Assembly: GCF_000831385.1 (NCBI RefSeq)
Contig: NZ_AP014548.1
Span: 2,347,779 to 2,411,778 of the forward strand
Direction: 5' to 3'
DNA length: 64,000 nt
DNA from: Nonlabens marinus S1-08
GTDB lineage: Bacteria; Bacteroidota; Bacteroidia; Flavobacteriales; Flavobacteriaceae
The stretch's first letter is position 1, and every line of letters starts with the position of its first letter. A program made the position numbers and the translations under genes. Under the pieces are notes generated by a model that ran no database searches, was not told the origin of the DNA, and saw only the letters and a program-made list of their open reading frames with translations. This document shows positions 1-8,856 of this stretch, piece after piece.

Positions 1-288
1 ACGAATGCTTTCTTTTTCTAAAATACTGTTCTCAATTCCTAGCAACTGTAACTCCCGATCTATGGGGTCAAATCCATGATTAGGTATGGAAAACTCAGTG
101 GTATAAGAGGATAAATACTCGTGGGTTTGCGCTAGTGAATTTTTGATGTCACTGGTTTCTGGATAGGGAACCACATTTGCCATACGGTCTTTACCGTCTT
201 CAGTACTGCAATAAACCGTGGCTTGTTTGATGACCTTGTCAAACTCAATATCCTGCAAGGTCTTTTTAGAAATTTTCCTCATGCGCAT
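1..288 (-). CDS. mutS2: MutS2-family ATPase, N-terminal part (cut by window edge)
   Basis: Only the first about 95 codons are in the window. The translation begins RMRKISKKTLQDIEF and continues with HEYLSS and IPNHGFDPI blocks, which match the N-terminal region of Bacteroidota MutS2 proteins, ABC-type ATPases implicated in recombination control or ribosome rescue. Two ATGs are possible, at 288 and 282. The second gives MRKISKKTL, the usual family start. A TATTTTTG promoter box lies directly upstream (291-298), so the message would have almost no leader. The ATPase and Smr domains lie outside the window. The gene is divergent from ung. Confidence 0.8.
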   Translation of the reverse strand, partial: MRMRKISKKTLQDIEFDKVIKQATVYCSTEDGKDRMANVVPYPETSDIKNSLAQTHEYLSSYTTEFSIPNHGFDPIDRELQLLGIENSILEKESIR

Positions 289-290
289 TA

Positions 291-298
291 CAAAAATA
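291..298 (-). promoter_or_regulatory. -7 promoter box TATTTTTG for mutS2
   Basis: Read on the minus strand the bases are TATTTTTG, an exact fit to the Bacteroidota TAnnTTTG element. It sits 2 nt before the ATG at 288 and 8 nt before the ATG at 282. No clear TTG at -33. Confidence 0.5.
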
Positions 299-434
299 GG
301 GTAGTAGTGGCAGTTGTTATGTGGGATTTTCGCTTTTTTAACGCCCTAAACCTCTTTCTTTATTGTGGACTACTTCATGGCTTTGACCTTGGAGTTTGCT
401 AGTAGACTTATTTAAATTTACAAAAAACAAGTGC

Positions 435-1100
435 ATGCCCATAAAAATCGATGAGAGTTGGAAAGAACTATTGCGAGAAGAATTTAGCCAAGAGTATTTT
501 GAGCAACTGATTGAATTCGTCACTGCGGAATATAAGCGTACCACCTGTTACCCGCCGGGTAGCAAGATATTTGCGGCATTTGATCGTACACCCTTTGAGC
601 AAGTTAAAGTGGTCATTATAGGGCAAGATCCTTATCATGGTCCTGGACAAGCTAATGGTTTATGCTTCTCAGTTGCTGATGGGGTAGCGCATCCACCATC
701 GTTGATGAATATTTTTAAAGAACAGCAAAAAGATCTTAATAATCAGTACCCTAATTCTGGAAACCTAGAAAGTTGGGCAGATCAAGGCGTATTATTACTG
801 AATACCGTGCTCACCGTAGAACAGGGAAAGGCTGGAAGTCACCAGAATAAAGGCTGGGAGCGCTTTACTGATCAAGTCATCAAGACCTTGTCTAATGAGC
901 GCGAACAATTGGTTTTCCTTTTATGGGGTGGCTTTGCCAAGGGTAAATTAAAATTAATTGATGAGAAAAAACACTTTGTATTGACCAGTGGCCATCCTTC
1001 ACCATTGAGTGCTAATCGCGGCTATTGGTTTGGAAATAAACATTTCTCTAGGACTAATCGATACTTGCAGGAAAAAGGCAAGGAGCCGATCAATTGGTAA
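435..1100 (+). CDS. ung: Uracil-DNA glycosylase, family 1
   Basis: Removes uracil from DNA as the first step of base excision repair. The 221-residue protein carries the water-activating motif [10 protein letters not shown] (63-72, Asp65 catalytic), a GVLLLN block and the DNA-intercalating HPSPLSA loop (187-193, catalytic His187). The start is set at ATG 435 (MPIKIDESW), which matches family N termini; an upstream in-frame ATG at 396 would add 13 residues with no family match. The stop abuts the stop of the convergent gene at 1101. Length is normal for the family. Confidence 0.96.
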   Translation: MPIKIDESWKELLREEFSQEYFEQLIEFVTAEYKRTTCYPPGSKIFAAFDRTPFEQVKVVIIGQDPYHGPGQANGLCFSVADGVAHPPSLMNIFKEQQKDLNNQYPNSGNLESWADQGVLLLNTVLTVEQGKAGSHQNKGWERFTDQVIKTLSNEREQLVFLLWGGFAKGKLKLIDEKKHFVLTSGHPSPLSANRGYWFGNKHFSRTNRYLQEKGKEPINW

Positions 1101-1973
1101 TTATTCCTCCTCGTCTGGAAATGGTAAGTCGTATATGAGTTTTTCAAGCGTGATTTCTTCTTTAGAAATTCCCACCGCTTGAAACTGTTTGTTAATTTTT
1201 GCAACGGTTTTTGCTTTCAGTTGTTGGTCTGTAAATTCAGTTCGTAGCAACCATTGTTGAACATCTCCTACCTGCAAATCGTAATGTGAAGCAATGGTTC
1301 GGTCGATACTTGGAATGTGTTTGAAATCAAGTGAGTAGGTGTTTATTATTTGAATCATTTTAATCAATGCTTCTTCCTTCTCAGCAATACAGTTATCCGT
1401 TGCAGCGATCACAAAACTAGGCCATGGAGTAGCAATGGTTTCTAGCCTTTTAAATATCCCTTGATCCACATAAGGCTGTGTCATATAGCGTTCCCATAGG
1501 AACAATTGCGCTTCTCCAGCACTTAGGGATTTTACAGCACCATCTAACGTATTTACCAACTCAAACTTTAAAGTTTTTGGGTTCCAGTCGTGCCTTCTTG
1601 CGAGAAGGTAGCTCATCAAATGAGAGCCACTACCATAGCGACTAATGGCAATTACTGGATCAATAAGCTGTGCGGTATCTTCTGCAATTAGACTTGCAGG
1701 CGCATGGACACCCCATAATAAAGGGGATTCAACATATACCTGCAAGATTTTGGATGGATTTCCAGCAATTATATCCTTGACAATCCCATCAGTTAAAATA
1801 CAGGCTACGTCTAGTTCTCCATCCCTTAAAGATTGGCACATGCGACCGGTACCTTCTGGTATGTCTTGCCACTGTAAGTCGATGTTCGCTTTCGCGAAAG
1901 CGTTATCCTCTAGAGCTAAGTGCCATGGAAGATTGAAGTGTTCAGGAACGCCGCCTATGGTAATGGTTGTCAT
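1101..1973 (-). CDS. Type 2 periplasmic-binding-fold protein (SsuA/NMT1-like), cytoplasmic form
   Basis: A 290-residue protein resembling ABC solute-binding proteins for sulfonates, nitrate or thiamine precursors: an early GGVPEHFNLPW block, then ELDVACILTDG and IAISRYGSGSH typical of this fold. No signal peptide or lipobox is visible and no permease or ATPase gene lies nearby, so it may be a cytosolic sensor or enzyme-like relative rather than a transporter part. Residues 25-29 (AFAKA) are encoded by the dispersed palindrome at 1887-1902. It follows ppk1 by 2 bp and is probably cotranscribed with it. The substrate is unknown. Confidence 0.7.
   Translation of the reverse strand: MTTITIGGVPEHFNLPWHLALEDNAFAKANIDLQWQDIPEGTGRMCQSLRDGELDVACILTDGIVKDIIAGNPSKILQVYVESPLLWGVHAPASLIAEDTAQLIDPVIAISRYGSGSHLMSYLLARRHDWNPKTLKFELVNTLDGAVKSLSAGEAQLFLWERYMTQPYVDQGIFKRLETIATPWPSFVIAATDNCIAEKEEALIKMIQIINTYSLDFKHIPSIDRTIASHYDLQVGDVQQWLLRTEFTDQQLKAKTVAKINKQFQAVGISKEEITLEKLIYDLPFPDEEE
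1887..1902. repeat. Dispersed palindrome CGCTTTCGCGAAAGCG, copy 1 (in CDS)
   Basis: Exact 16-bp copy inside the binding-fold protein gene, read as AFAKA at residues 25-29. Confidence 0.95.
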
Positions 1974-1975
1974 GA

Positions 1976-4030
1976 TTATGAGTTATGCTTGTGTTTCTTT
2001 TTTAAGTACTTGTAAATCTCCTGTTGGGAGCGCACAATGTCGCTAGCCTCTTCATCCACCATTGGGTTGTCTTCTTCTGGTGTATGCATTCTTGCTTTAA
2101 TATTGTCTTGCAATTGGATCTTCAATATTTGATCCAACTCCAGGTACACATCATTGTCGTAGATAGGGGTAAGCACCTCAATTCGACGATCCAGATTACG
2201 GGACATCCAGTCCGCACTTCCCATGAAAATAAGTGGCTCTCCATTATTATGGAACTTGTAAATACGGCCATGTTCTAGAAAACGATCTACTATGGAAGTC
2301 ATCTCAATGTTCTCACTGATTCCTTCTAACCCTGGAACTAGACAAGTAAACCCTCTAACAATCAATCGGATTTCTACACCGGCCTGACTGGCTTTATAAA
2401 GTAAGTTGATCATACCTTGATCCTCCAGCTGATTCATTTTGGCTGTGATTTTAGCTGTTTTTCCACTTTGGGCACTGTCAATCTCCCTTCGTATCAACTC
2501 TTCAAATGTGCGTCTGGTAGTAAAAGGGGAGATAAGTAAATGTTTAGCTCTAGGAATGATCAAATCGCCTTCCAAGACTTGAAAAACACGCAAGAGATCC
2601 TTGGTAATCCCTTTATGTGCGGTAAACAGTCCGTGATCACAGTAAATTTTAGAGGTTTTAGCATTAAAGTTGCCAGTACCTATGTAGGCGTATCTTCTTA
2701 ACTTTCCATTCTCTTTTCTTAGAACGAGCAGTACCTTACTATGTACCTTAATTTTAGGATAACTGTAAATGACGGTAGCACCATGTTCTTCAAAAATACG
2801 CCCCCACTTGATGTTATTTTCTTCATCAAAACGGGCTTTAGCCTCTACAAAAACGGTGACTTTTTTACCATTTTCCAAGGCAGTTAGCAGTGAATCAGTC
2901 AAGGCACTTTCATCTGCTACACGATAGAGACTTATTTTTATATGTTCCACTTTAGGATCAAGCGCTGACTGATCTATAAACCGCTGTACGTAATCAAAAG
3001 ACATGAATGGAAAATGAACCAGCTGATCTTTTTGCTTAATCACATCAAAATAATCTTTACCGTGCAAGGCCTTGTGCTCTATAGTCCTTAGATCTGGAGC
3101 ATGTAGCTCTTCATTATCTGTAGGATCTGGAAAACCGAAAAAATCGTGGAAATTATGATAGGTACCCCCTGAGACCATGTCAATTTTTCCAAGTCCTAGG
3201 CTTTTTCTAATGTTTTTAATAACCTCTTTTGGGATACGCTCATCATACAGGAACCGGGTAGGTTGACCATCAGTGCGCTGCTGCAAAGATTCATATATTT
3301 TGTCAGCCAATTCACCTTCTAAATCTTGATCTAAATACAGCTCTGCATCTCGTGACAGTTTGATAGAGTAACTATCGACAACCTCTTCATCTGGAAAAAT
3401 GTTTTTCAATTGGAGCTTGATAATATCGTCAAGAAAGCAGAGGTAGTGTTCTTCATCTTTTTGACCTAAGGATATAAATCGATCCTGCTCTGTTGAGGGT
3501 ATTTCAACGACGCCGTAACGATTTTCATTTTTAAAAGTGACTAGGAAATAGAGGCTTTGATTTTTTAAAAATATATCACTGGACTTACTGGCTTCCACAT
3601 ATTGAGAGTCTAATTTATTTTTTAGATTCTTTTTAAAGTATTCTGCTACCTCTTTAGAAAAATCAGATTTCAATTTTGAGGCGGTCAATAAGTGAATGTG
3701 GTTTGCGGCTAATTCTGGTACAATCTGATCAAAAAATATGTCCCCTAGCTGGTGCTGTTGTTCTCCCACTTTTTTGAGAAGTTGCTTGACAAATTTAGAA
3801 GGTCTTAAAGCCAGTTTTTTACGCAAATTTTTGTCAACCCTTTTTAATTGTCGCAATTGCGATACTCGAACCCTAAAATATTCGTCCAGATTAGAAGAGA
3901 AAATGGCGATAAACTTGAGTCGTTCATACAAAGGGTTGCTTTGATCAGCTGCTTCTTGCAAGACTCGATCATTAAAACTCAGCCAATTGATGTCTCTATG
4001 CTGGTATGGGTATTCTTTTATGGGTTCCAA
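1976..4030 (-). CDS. ppk1: Polyphosphate kinase 1
   Basis: Makes long-chain polyphosphate from ATP. The 684-residue length is normal. The N terminus has the family block INWLSFNDRVLQEAAD, and IFSSNLDEYFRVRV follows. The phosphorylated histidine is His430 in KVHSKVLLV, and the second phospholipase-D-like half carries IGTGNFNAKTSKIYCDHG. The start is TTG at 4030: an in-frame stop lies about ten codons upstream and no ATG precedes the conserved region. Gap to the following nucleoside phosphorylase gene is 46 bp and to the downstream gene 2 bp, which suggests an operon read leftward. Confidence 0.96.
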   Translation of the reverse strand: MEPIKEYPYQHRDINWLSFNDRVLQEAADQSNPLYERLKFIAIFSSNLDEYFRVRVSQLRQLKRVDKNLRKKLALRPSKFVKQLLKKVGEQQHQLGDIFFDQIVPELAANHIHLLTASKLKSDFSKEVAEYFKKNLKNKLDSQYVEASKSSDIFLKNQSLYFLVTFKNENRYGVVEIPSTEQDRFISLGQKDEEHYLCFLDDIIKLQLKNIFPDEEVVDSYSIKLSRDAELYLDQDLEGELADKIYESLQQRTDGQPTRFLYDERIPKEVIKNIRKSLGLGKIDMVSGGTYHNFHDFFGFPDPTDNEELHAPDLRTIEHKALHGKDYFDVIKQKDQLVHFPFMSFDYVQRFIDQSALDPKVEHIKISLYRVADESALTDSLLTALENGKKVTVFVEAKARFDEENNIKWGRIFEEHGATVIYSYPKIKVHSKVLLVLRKENGKLRRYAYIGTGNFNAKTSKIYCDHGLFTAHKGITKDLLRVFQVLEGDLIIPRAKHLLISPFTTRRTFEELIRREIDSAQSGKTAKITAKMNQLEDQGMINLLYKASQAGVEIRLIVRGFTCLVPGLEGISENIEMTSIVDRFLEHGRIYKFHNNGEPLIFMGSADWMSRNLDRRIEVLTPIYDNDVYLELDQILKIQLQDNIKARMHTPEEDNPMVDEEASDIVRSQQEIYKYLKKKHKHNS

Positions 4031-4076
4031 TTGTTTCTGTTGATTTGTTCTTTTAGTTCAATAGTCAGTCCGCTAT

Positions 4077-4955
4077 TTAAATGGCGGCAATGCGCTCTAA
4101 GGTAAATTGAATCAATTCATCTACCGTCTTCTCTGGCTGCTCAGAAAAATTGCCAGTCGCTCGATTTGCCAAAACAGCATTTAAAGAAACCGCTCTGTGC
4201 CCTAACAAATTAGCCATAGCATATATTCCAGAGGTTTCCATTTCTAAATTGGTAATCTGATGGCCTTCATAATTGAAGTTGGCAATCAAATTTTTGAGTT
4301 CTTTATTAGATGGGGCTAATCGCAACCGTCTGCTTTGAGGTCCGTAAAAGCCAACATTAGTTATGGTAGTACCATTTAGCATTTCGAACGTTTGAAAATG
4401 CTTGGACAATTCTTTGTTGCATTGAACGATATAAGGTGTTGCCATGTCATCAGATAGCTTCAATTCTTTAACCAGCGCATCTGCAAAGGTTTTGTCTGCT
4501 AGATCATTGTCATACCAGTGTAGTAAACTATCAAATCCTATCCCTCGCTGTGATAATAAGAAAGAATCTACTGGGATATTAGGTTGTACCGCTCCAGTAG
4601 TCCCTACTCGTATAATGTCTAGCGAAATCAACTCTGACTTGATTTTTCTAGTCTTAAAATCAATATTGACTAACGCATCTAATTCATTGAAAACGATATC
4701 AATATTATCCGTTCCGATTCCAGTGGATATGACGCTGATGCGTTTACCCTTATAAGTTCCTGTGTGCGTATGAAATTCTCGTTTGCCTGTTCTGAACTCG
4801 ATATGATCAAAGTATTTAGAAACCTCTTGAACCCTTTCAGGATCACCCACCGTGATAATTGTATGAGCTAACTGGTCTGGTCGTAAGTTGAGATGGTAAA
4901 TACTGCCATCATTATTGAGTATTAATTCTGAATCTGAAAATACGTGTTTATCCAT
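4077..4955 (-). CDS. Nucleoside phosphorylase (uridine phosphorylase-like)
   Basis: Phosphorolysis of nucleosides for base salvage. The 292-residue protein fits PNP_UDP family 1: ITVGDPERVQ near the N terminus, ISTGIGTDNIDIV (phosphate site), IRVGTTGAVQP, and NLEMETSGIYAMANLLGH (about 245-262), the base/ribose site characteristic of uridine phosphorylases. Nucleoside preference cannot be settled from motifs. The start ATG overlaps the end of ridA by 8 bp, so translation of the two is likely coupled. Confidence 0.88.
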   Translation of the reverse strand: MDKHVFSDSELILNNDGSIYHLNLRPDQLAHTIITVGDPERVQEVSKYFDHIEFRTGKREFHTHTGTYKGKRISVISTGIGTDNIDIVFNELDALVNIDFKTRKIKSELISLDIIRVGTTGAVQPNIPVDSFLLSQRGIGFDSLLHWYDNDLADKTFADALVKELKLSDDMATPYIVQCNKELSKHFQTFEMLNGTTITNVGFYGPQSRRLRLAPSNKELKNLIANFNYEGHQITNLEMETSGIYAMANLLGHRAVSLNAVLANRATGNFSEQPEKTVDELIQFTLERIAAI

Positions 4956-5349
4956 CTATTGCTATTGCTATTGCTGAAATTTCTACATTGACAAACTTAG
5001 GTAGGTTAGCCACTTCTACAGTTTCCCTTGCTGGAGCATCTTCTTCATTAAAATAACTGCCGTAAATTTTATTGACGGTCCCAAAGTTGTTCATGTCGCT
5101 CAGGAAAATACTGGTTTTAACAACACTACTAAAATCCATATCAGCGGCTTTCAAAACCTCCTCTAGGTTTTTCATTACTAGATGAGTTTCTTTTTCAAGG
5201 TCTTCTATGTCTAGCTCTCCTGTTTCTGGATTGATGGCGATTTGACCACTGGTGTATAAAGTTCGTTGGCTGCCAGAAGTCCATAATATCGCCTGATTAT
5301 AAGGTCCAATTGGGCTGGGCGCCGATTTTGTGTAGATAATTTTCTTCAT
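4948..5349 (-). CDS. ridA: RidA/YjgF/YER057c enamine-imine deaminase
   Basis: Hydrolyses reactive enamine or imine intermediates, such as 2-aminoacrylate from PLP enzymes. At 133 residues it carries the family marks PIGPYNQAI, TSGQIAINPETG, ARETVEVANLPK (arginine that binds the carboxylate) and a final VEISAIA strand. The last codons are a threefold TATTGC hexamer (4957-4974), giving AIAIAI at the C terminus; three units in frame look like protein sequence rather than a phase switch. Overlaps the nucleoside phosphorylase gene by 8 bp. Confidence 0.93.
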   Translation of the reverse strand: MKKIIYTKSAPSPIGPYNQAILWTSGSQRTLYTSGQIAINPETGELDIEDLEKETHLVMKNLEEVLKAADMDFSSVVKTSIFLSDMNNFGTVNKIYGSYFNEEDAPARETVEVANLPKFVNVEISAIAIAIDG

Positions 5350-5382
5350 AAGATAAAGATACCTTAAAAGATGTGAGGGAAT

Positions 5383-5412
5383 AAAAAAACGTGCTGCAAG
5401 GCAGCACGTTTT
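5383..5412 (-). terminator. Intrinsic terminator after the cyclophilin-FKBP gene
   Basis: On the minus strand AAACGTGCTGCC and its complement form a stem of about 11 bp with a very short loop, followed by a run of seven T. It separates the lipoprotein gene from ridA. Confidence 0.85.
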
Positions 5413-5434
5413 AGAATAGATTTAGCAATTGAGG

Positions 5435-6574
5435 CTATTCTCTCTCAGCCATTTTCATTTCAAAGATCAAATTAGAGTTGGGTGGGATAGGACCACCGCC
5501 GTTTGCTCCATAAGCCAATTCAGATGGAATGAAGGCAACAATTTGATCACCGTATTCCATACTTAGTAATGCTTCTCTAAATCCAGGAATCATTCCTACT
5601 TCAGGGCTGTATTCAACAGGCATGCTTCTGTAAGCGTTAGCACGCTGCTTGTTAGGATTCACCGCGTCAAACAATAATGCCGTTTCAAGATCACTGCTGT
5701 CAAATAAAGTACCGTTTTCTAGGTAACCGCTGTAATCTAATAGCACATTTGTTCCTATAGCTGGTTTTTCACCACTTCCTTTCTTGACCATATAGATGCT
5801 TACGCCACTAGGTAGCTTGCGTGCTTTCTCTTTTAAAGCGGCTAGCTCAGCTGCTTTAGCTTCTCTTATCGCTGGTGCTGCTTCACGACGCTCTTCCGCT
5901 AGTTTTTCTTCATTCACACGACGTTCCTCTGCAATTTTCTGTTGTTCTTTAAAAACTTCAGGAGCGTCCCACTTTTTAGCTTCCTTTCCTTTACGAATGA
6001 TACGTACCTTTTTCATTACCACACTATCTACTGGTCGATCTGCCGGTCCAGTTTCTACTGTAGCGATGGAGTCTACCACTGCAAGACCTTCGATTACCTT
6101 TCCAAATACATTATAACCGCCGTCCAGGTTTGGGTTAGGCTCATCCATTATAAAAAACTGACTTCCATTTGTGTTAGGGCCAGCGTTAGCCATGGAAAGA
6201 ACACCTTTAGCATCATGCTTCAACGTGTCAACAATTTCCTGATCAAATTGATATCCTAATTGGCCAGAACCTGTTCCTGTAAAATCACCTCCTTGAATCA
6301 TAAAACCATCGATCACACGGTGAAAAATCAATCCGTCATAAAACGGCTTTCCTTTTAAGGAGTCGTTTACCTCTGGGTGAGTTCCTTCAGCTAATGCGAC
6401 AAAGTTTGCAACAGTTGCTGGAGTTGCTTCATAATATAACTCGGCAAACATGGTACCGTGAGTAGTAACGATTTCAGCATAGATCCCGTCTTTGGCATCT
6501 GGATACTCTTCTTTACAAGAAGATGCTGTGAGTATAATGGCTAGTGCGATAAGTAAGCCGTTAATTTTCTTCAT
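5435..6574 (-). CDS. Cyclophilin-FKBP fusion peptidyl-prolyl isomerase lipoprotein
   Basis: A 379-residue envelope foldase. An N-terminal lipoprotein signal ends in the lipobox TASSCKEE (Cys20). Residues 30-195 are a cyclophilin domain (LIFHRVIDGFMIQGGDFTG, NTNGSQFFI). A charged helical linker rich in E, A, R and K spans about 200-255. Residues 265-379 are an FKBP domain (VLLDYSGYLENGTLFDSS, GYGANGGGPIPPNSNLIFE-like end). Two unrelated isomerase folds in one lipoprotein suggest a periplasm-facing chaperone. It lies downstream of gldI, also an FKBP lipoprotein, separated by a palindrome copy. Confidence 0.9.
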   Translation of the reverse strand: MKKINGLLIALAIILTASSCKEEYPDAKDGIYAEIVTTHGTMFAELYYEATPATVANFVALAEGTHPEVNDSLKGKPFYDGLIFHRVIDGFMIQGGDFTGTGSGQLGYQFDQEIVDTLKHDAKGVLSMANAGPNTNGSQFFIMDEPNPNLDGGYNVFGKVIEGLAVVDSIATVETGPADRPVDSVVMKKVRIIRKGKEAKKWDAPEVFKEQQKIAEERRVNEEKLAEERREAAPAIREAKAAELAALKEKARKLPSGVSIYMVKKGSGEKPAIGTNVLLDYSGYLENGTLFDSSDLETALLFDAVNPNKQRANAYRSMPVEYSPEVGMIPGFREALLSMEYGDQIVAFIPSELAYGANGGGPIPPNSNLIFEMKMAERE

Positions 6575-6615
6575 TTTTTTATTTTTAATTATAGTTAAAC
6601 GTGTTATGGTAAGTT

Positions 6616-6631
6616 CGCTTTCGCGAAAGCG
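6616..6631. repeat. Dispersed palindrome, copy 2 (intergenic)
   Basis: Exact core; the symmetry extends to TTCGCTTTCGCGAAAGCGAA at 6614-6633. Lies between gldI and the cyclophilin-FKBP gene, both leftward, 42 bp upstream of the latter's ATG. Confidence 0.95.
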
Positions 6632-6645
6632 AATTTAAAATTATC

Positions 6646-7209
6646 TTATTTGGTACTTTCTATTTTCAGTAATTTGACGCGGCTTATTAGTGGAGTATTT
6701 ATCCCAATACGCTTGTTATCACCGTAAAATCCATAGGCAGTATAGGAAGGGAAGTAAAATAACACCTCGTCGTTCTCTTGCATCAATTTTAATCCTTCTC
6801 GCAAGCCTTTAAAAACACCGTACTCTTGTTCTAAACTCTTAGTCACAGGAGAAAGTTCTTCTTTAGAATAAATAGTTTCACCTTCTAGATTGCGCAAATC
6901 GTACTCAAAAGTCACCCGGTCACCAAATTCTGGACGGTCTCCAGCGATACTATCTTGAACGATAAACCGGTAATAGAAACCATTAGGAGACCTAGTAAAC
7001 TCAATAGAATCCTGAGCGATTACACTCTCGATATAAGCTTCCTCTGCTGCATTACGCTCTTTATTGAGTTCAATGGAAAAATCAGTAGTAGTGCTTGATT
7101 TCCTGCTTTTAGGCTCCCGTACTTCTATTTGATTTTTACAACTGCTAGCCATGATCACCAAAAGGGCGACAGGGAGACTAGATTTTAGTGCGTTGCAGAT
7201 CTGCTTCAT
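6646..7209 (-). CDS. gldI: Gliding motility-associated FKBP-type isomerase lipoprotein GldI
   Basis: A 187-residue lipoprotein (lipobox MASSC, Cys24) with an FKBP-like domain: SPNGFYYRFI, FGDRVTFEYDLRNLEGETIYS, GLREGLKLMQENDEVLFYFPS and YGFYGDNKRIGINTPL. This layout matches GldI, a foldase needed for gliding and type IX secretion in Flavobacterium. Several canonical FKBP active-site aromatic positions look diverged, so isomerase activity is not certain. Its first 32 nt overlap the end of nrnA. Confidence 0.85.
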   Translation of the reverse strand: MKQICNALKSSLPVALLVIMASSCKNQIEVREPKSRKSSTTTDFSIELNKERNAAEEAYIESVIAQDSIEFTRSPNGFYYRFIVQDSIAGDRPEFGDRVTFEYDLRNLEGETIYSKEELSPVTKSLEQEYGVFKGLREGLKLMQENDEVLFYFPSYTAYGFYGDNKRIGINTPLISRVKLLKIESTK

Positions 7210-8203
7210 AGTGCGGCAATATACTAATTAATTTATCCACTGTTTCTTGCATAGATGCCTCTGATCGACCACCAGCCGCATTCTTGTGTCCACCGCCATT
7301 CCAGTGTTCCCGAGCCAATTGGTTCACGTCAAAGTCGCCTTTAGACCGCAAGGAAGTCTTGATGATGCTTTCATCTGCTTTTTCGATAAAGATCTGTGCA
7401 AACACAATACCATCTAGACTTAACGCATAGTTTACAAAACCTTCTGTATCTCCTTTTTGGAAATTGTTGTCGTCCAGTTCTTTTTGAGTGAGCGTGATAA
7501 AGGCAGTTCTATAGTTCTCTAAAATAACCATATTATTCAGGGCCACACCTAGAAGTTTCATACGAGTAGGCGTATTGACATCATATATCCTTCTATTAAT
7601 GTGCTCGCTATCTGCCCCTAAATCCACTAGATTTGCCGCAACACGCAGTGTAGTAGAAGTGGTAGAGCGGTATTTAAAACTACCTGTGTCTGTCAGGATA
7701 CCCGTGTATAAACTAGAAGCCATTGCAGCATCAATAGTATTTACAGCGTCTAAATTCTCTAGAAAATGATATACCATCTCGCAGGTGCTACTCATTCCCG
7801 TATCACTGTACATATAATTAGCAAAATCATCGGGTTGCTGGTGGTGATCAATCATGATAAATGTTGCCTTTGCTTTAGAAAGCGGAGTTTCTAGATCTCC
7901 TGCACGGTGAAAGGCATTATGGTCAAGAATAAATATAAGGTCTGCGTCTGCGATAAGATCATCTGATTGATCTCTTGTCATCTCGTAATTGAGAATTTGA
8001 TCGCTGTGTTCCATCCATTTTAAGAATGTAGGGAAATCATTAGGCGATATCATGGTGGCAGAGTGTCCCGTTTTAGTCAGGTATCCATAAAGGGCTGTAA
8101 TGGATCCAACGGCATCACCATCAGGACTTTTATGTGGAACTATCACAATGTTTTTAGGGGAGGAAAGCACTGCTTTCAAGCTTTCGTACTGTTCTTTTTG
8201 CAT
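7178..8203 (-). CDS. nrnA: DHH/DHHA1 phosphoesterase (NrnA-type oligoribonuclease/pAp phosphatase)
   Basis: Degrades short oligoribonucleotides and/or dephosphorylates pAp. The 341-residue protein has the Mn-binding motifs PHKSPDGDA (23-31), ILDHNAFHRAG, and IDHHQQPD (about 118-125), plus the C-terminal DHHA1 substrate motif GGGHKNAAGGR. ATG 8203 is chosen: a TATTTTTG box at 8210-8217 leaves only 6 nt of leader, while the upstream TTG at 8212 would lie inside that box. The 3' end overlaps gldI by 32 nt, so the two are read together. Confidence 0.9.
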   Translation of the reverse strand: MQKEQYESLKAVLSSPKNIVIVPHKSPDGDAVGSITALYGYLTKTGHSATMISPNDFPTFLKWMEHSDQILNYEMTRDQSDDLIADADLIFILDHNAFHRAGDLETPLSKAKATFIMIDHHQQPDDFANYMYSDTGMSSTCEMVYHFLENLDAVNTIDAAMASSLYTGILTDTGSFKYRSTTSTTLRVAANLVDLGADSEHINRRIYDVNTPTRMKLLGVALNNMVILENYRTAFITLTQKELDDNNFQKGDTEGFVNYALSLDGIVFAQIFIEKADESIIKTSLRSKGDFDVNQLAREHWNGGGHKNAAGGRSEASMQETVDKLISILPHYEADLQRTKI

Positions 8204-8209
8204 AGGGGA

Positions 8210-8217
8210 CAAAAATA
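8210..8217 (-). promoter_or_regulatory. -7 promoter box TATTTTTG for nrnA
   Basis: Exact TAnnTTTG box 6 nt before the ATG at 8203, so the transcript probably starts at or very near the start codon. Confidence 0.55.
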
Positions 8218-8320
8218 AGATTAATACTCTATATACAAATAGGGGGTTCCTTATTTAACCTTGATCTATTATGTACTGAAAAAACGCGCTAGCCCTTGCG
8301 GGAAGCCTGATTTAAAGCAT

Positions 8321-8328
8321 TACTTTTG
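8321..8328 (+). promoter_or_regulatory. -7 promoter box TACTTTTG for ndk
   Basis: Matches TAnnTTTG. A TTG lies at 8296-8298, 22 nt upstream, a possible -33 element. The ATG follows 23 nt downstream of the box. Confidence 0.6.
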
Positions 8329-8351
8329 CAGCGCAATTTTAAAAAAGAGAA

Positions 8352-8771
8352 ATGGCAACAAATAGAACATTTACAATGATCAAGCCTGATGCTGTCGAGG
8401 ATGGACACATCGGTGCAATATTGGAAAAAATTACAAGTAGCGGTTTTAAGATCGCAGCTTTGAAACTTACTCAAATGACGGTAGCTGATGCGCAAGAATT
8501 TTACGCAGTACACAGCGAACGTCCATTCTATGGTGAGCTAGTAGAATTCATGTCTCGCGGCCCAATTGTAGCAGCAGTTCTTGAAAAAGATAACGCCGTT
8601 GCAGATTTCCGTACGTTGATAGGAGCAACCAACCCAGCTGAAGCTGCTGATGGAACGCTTAGAAAACTTTTTGCTAAAAGTGTAGGTGAAAACGCTGTTC
8701 ACGGTAGTGATAGCGATGAAAATGCAGCTGTTGAAGCAGCATTCCACTTTGCTGGACGCGAAATGTTTTAG
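8352..8771 (+). CDS. ndk: Nucleoside diphosphate kinase
   Basis: Transfers the gamma phosphate between nucleoside triphosphates and diphosphates. The 139-residue protein is colinear with the family: [16 protein letters not shown] at the N terminus and the active-site motif [12 protein letters not shown] with phosphohistidine His117. It stands alone, with its own promoter and a strong terminator, divergent from nrnA. Confidence 0.97.
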   Translation: MATNRTFTMIKPDAVEDGHIGAILEKITSSGFKIAALKLTQMTVADAQEFYAVHSERPFYGELVEFMSRGPIVAAVLEKDNAVADFRTLIGATNPAEAADGTLRKLFAKSVGENAVHGSDSDENAAVEAAFHFAGREMF

Positions 8772-8790
8772 AACTTATTCGTCACATATT

Positions 8791-8824
8791 GAAAAACCTA
8801 TCTCTTAATTGAGATGGGTTTTTT
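8791..8824 (+). terminator. Intrinsic terminator of ndk
   Basis: A 12-bp stem (AAAACCTATCTC / GAGATGGGTTTT with one G-U pair) around a TTAATT loop, running into a T tract. Confidence 0.88.
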
Positions 8825-8856
8825 GCTTTAGTTCACTTTCGCTCCTGTTGGTTTAT

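Noticed and set aside
4444..4755. Open reading frame on the plus strand opposite the nucleoside phosphorylase gene
   Set aside because: It is a shadow of a well-supported gene, with no family resemblance and no start signals. Many other antisense frames were dropped for the same reason.
4957..4974. Threefold TATTGC repeat as a phase-variation tract
   Set aside because: Only three units, and a hexamer keeps the reading frame; it simply encodes AIAIAI at the RidA C terminus.
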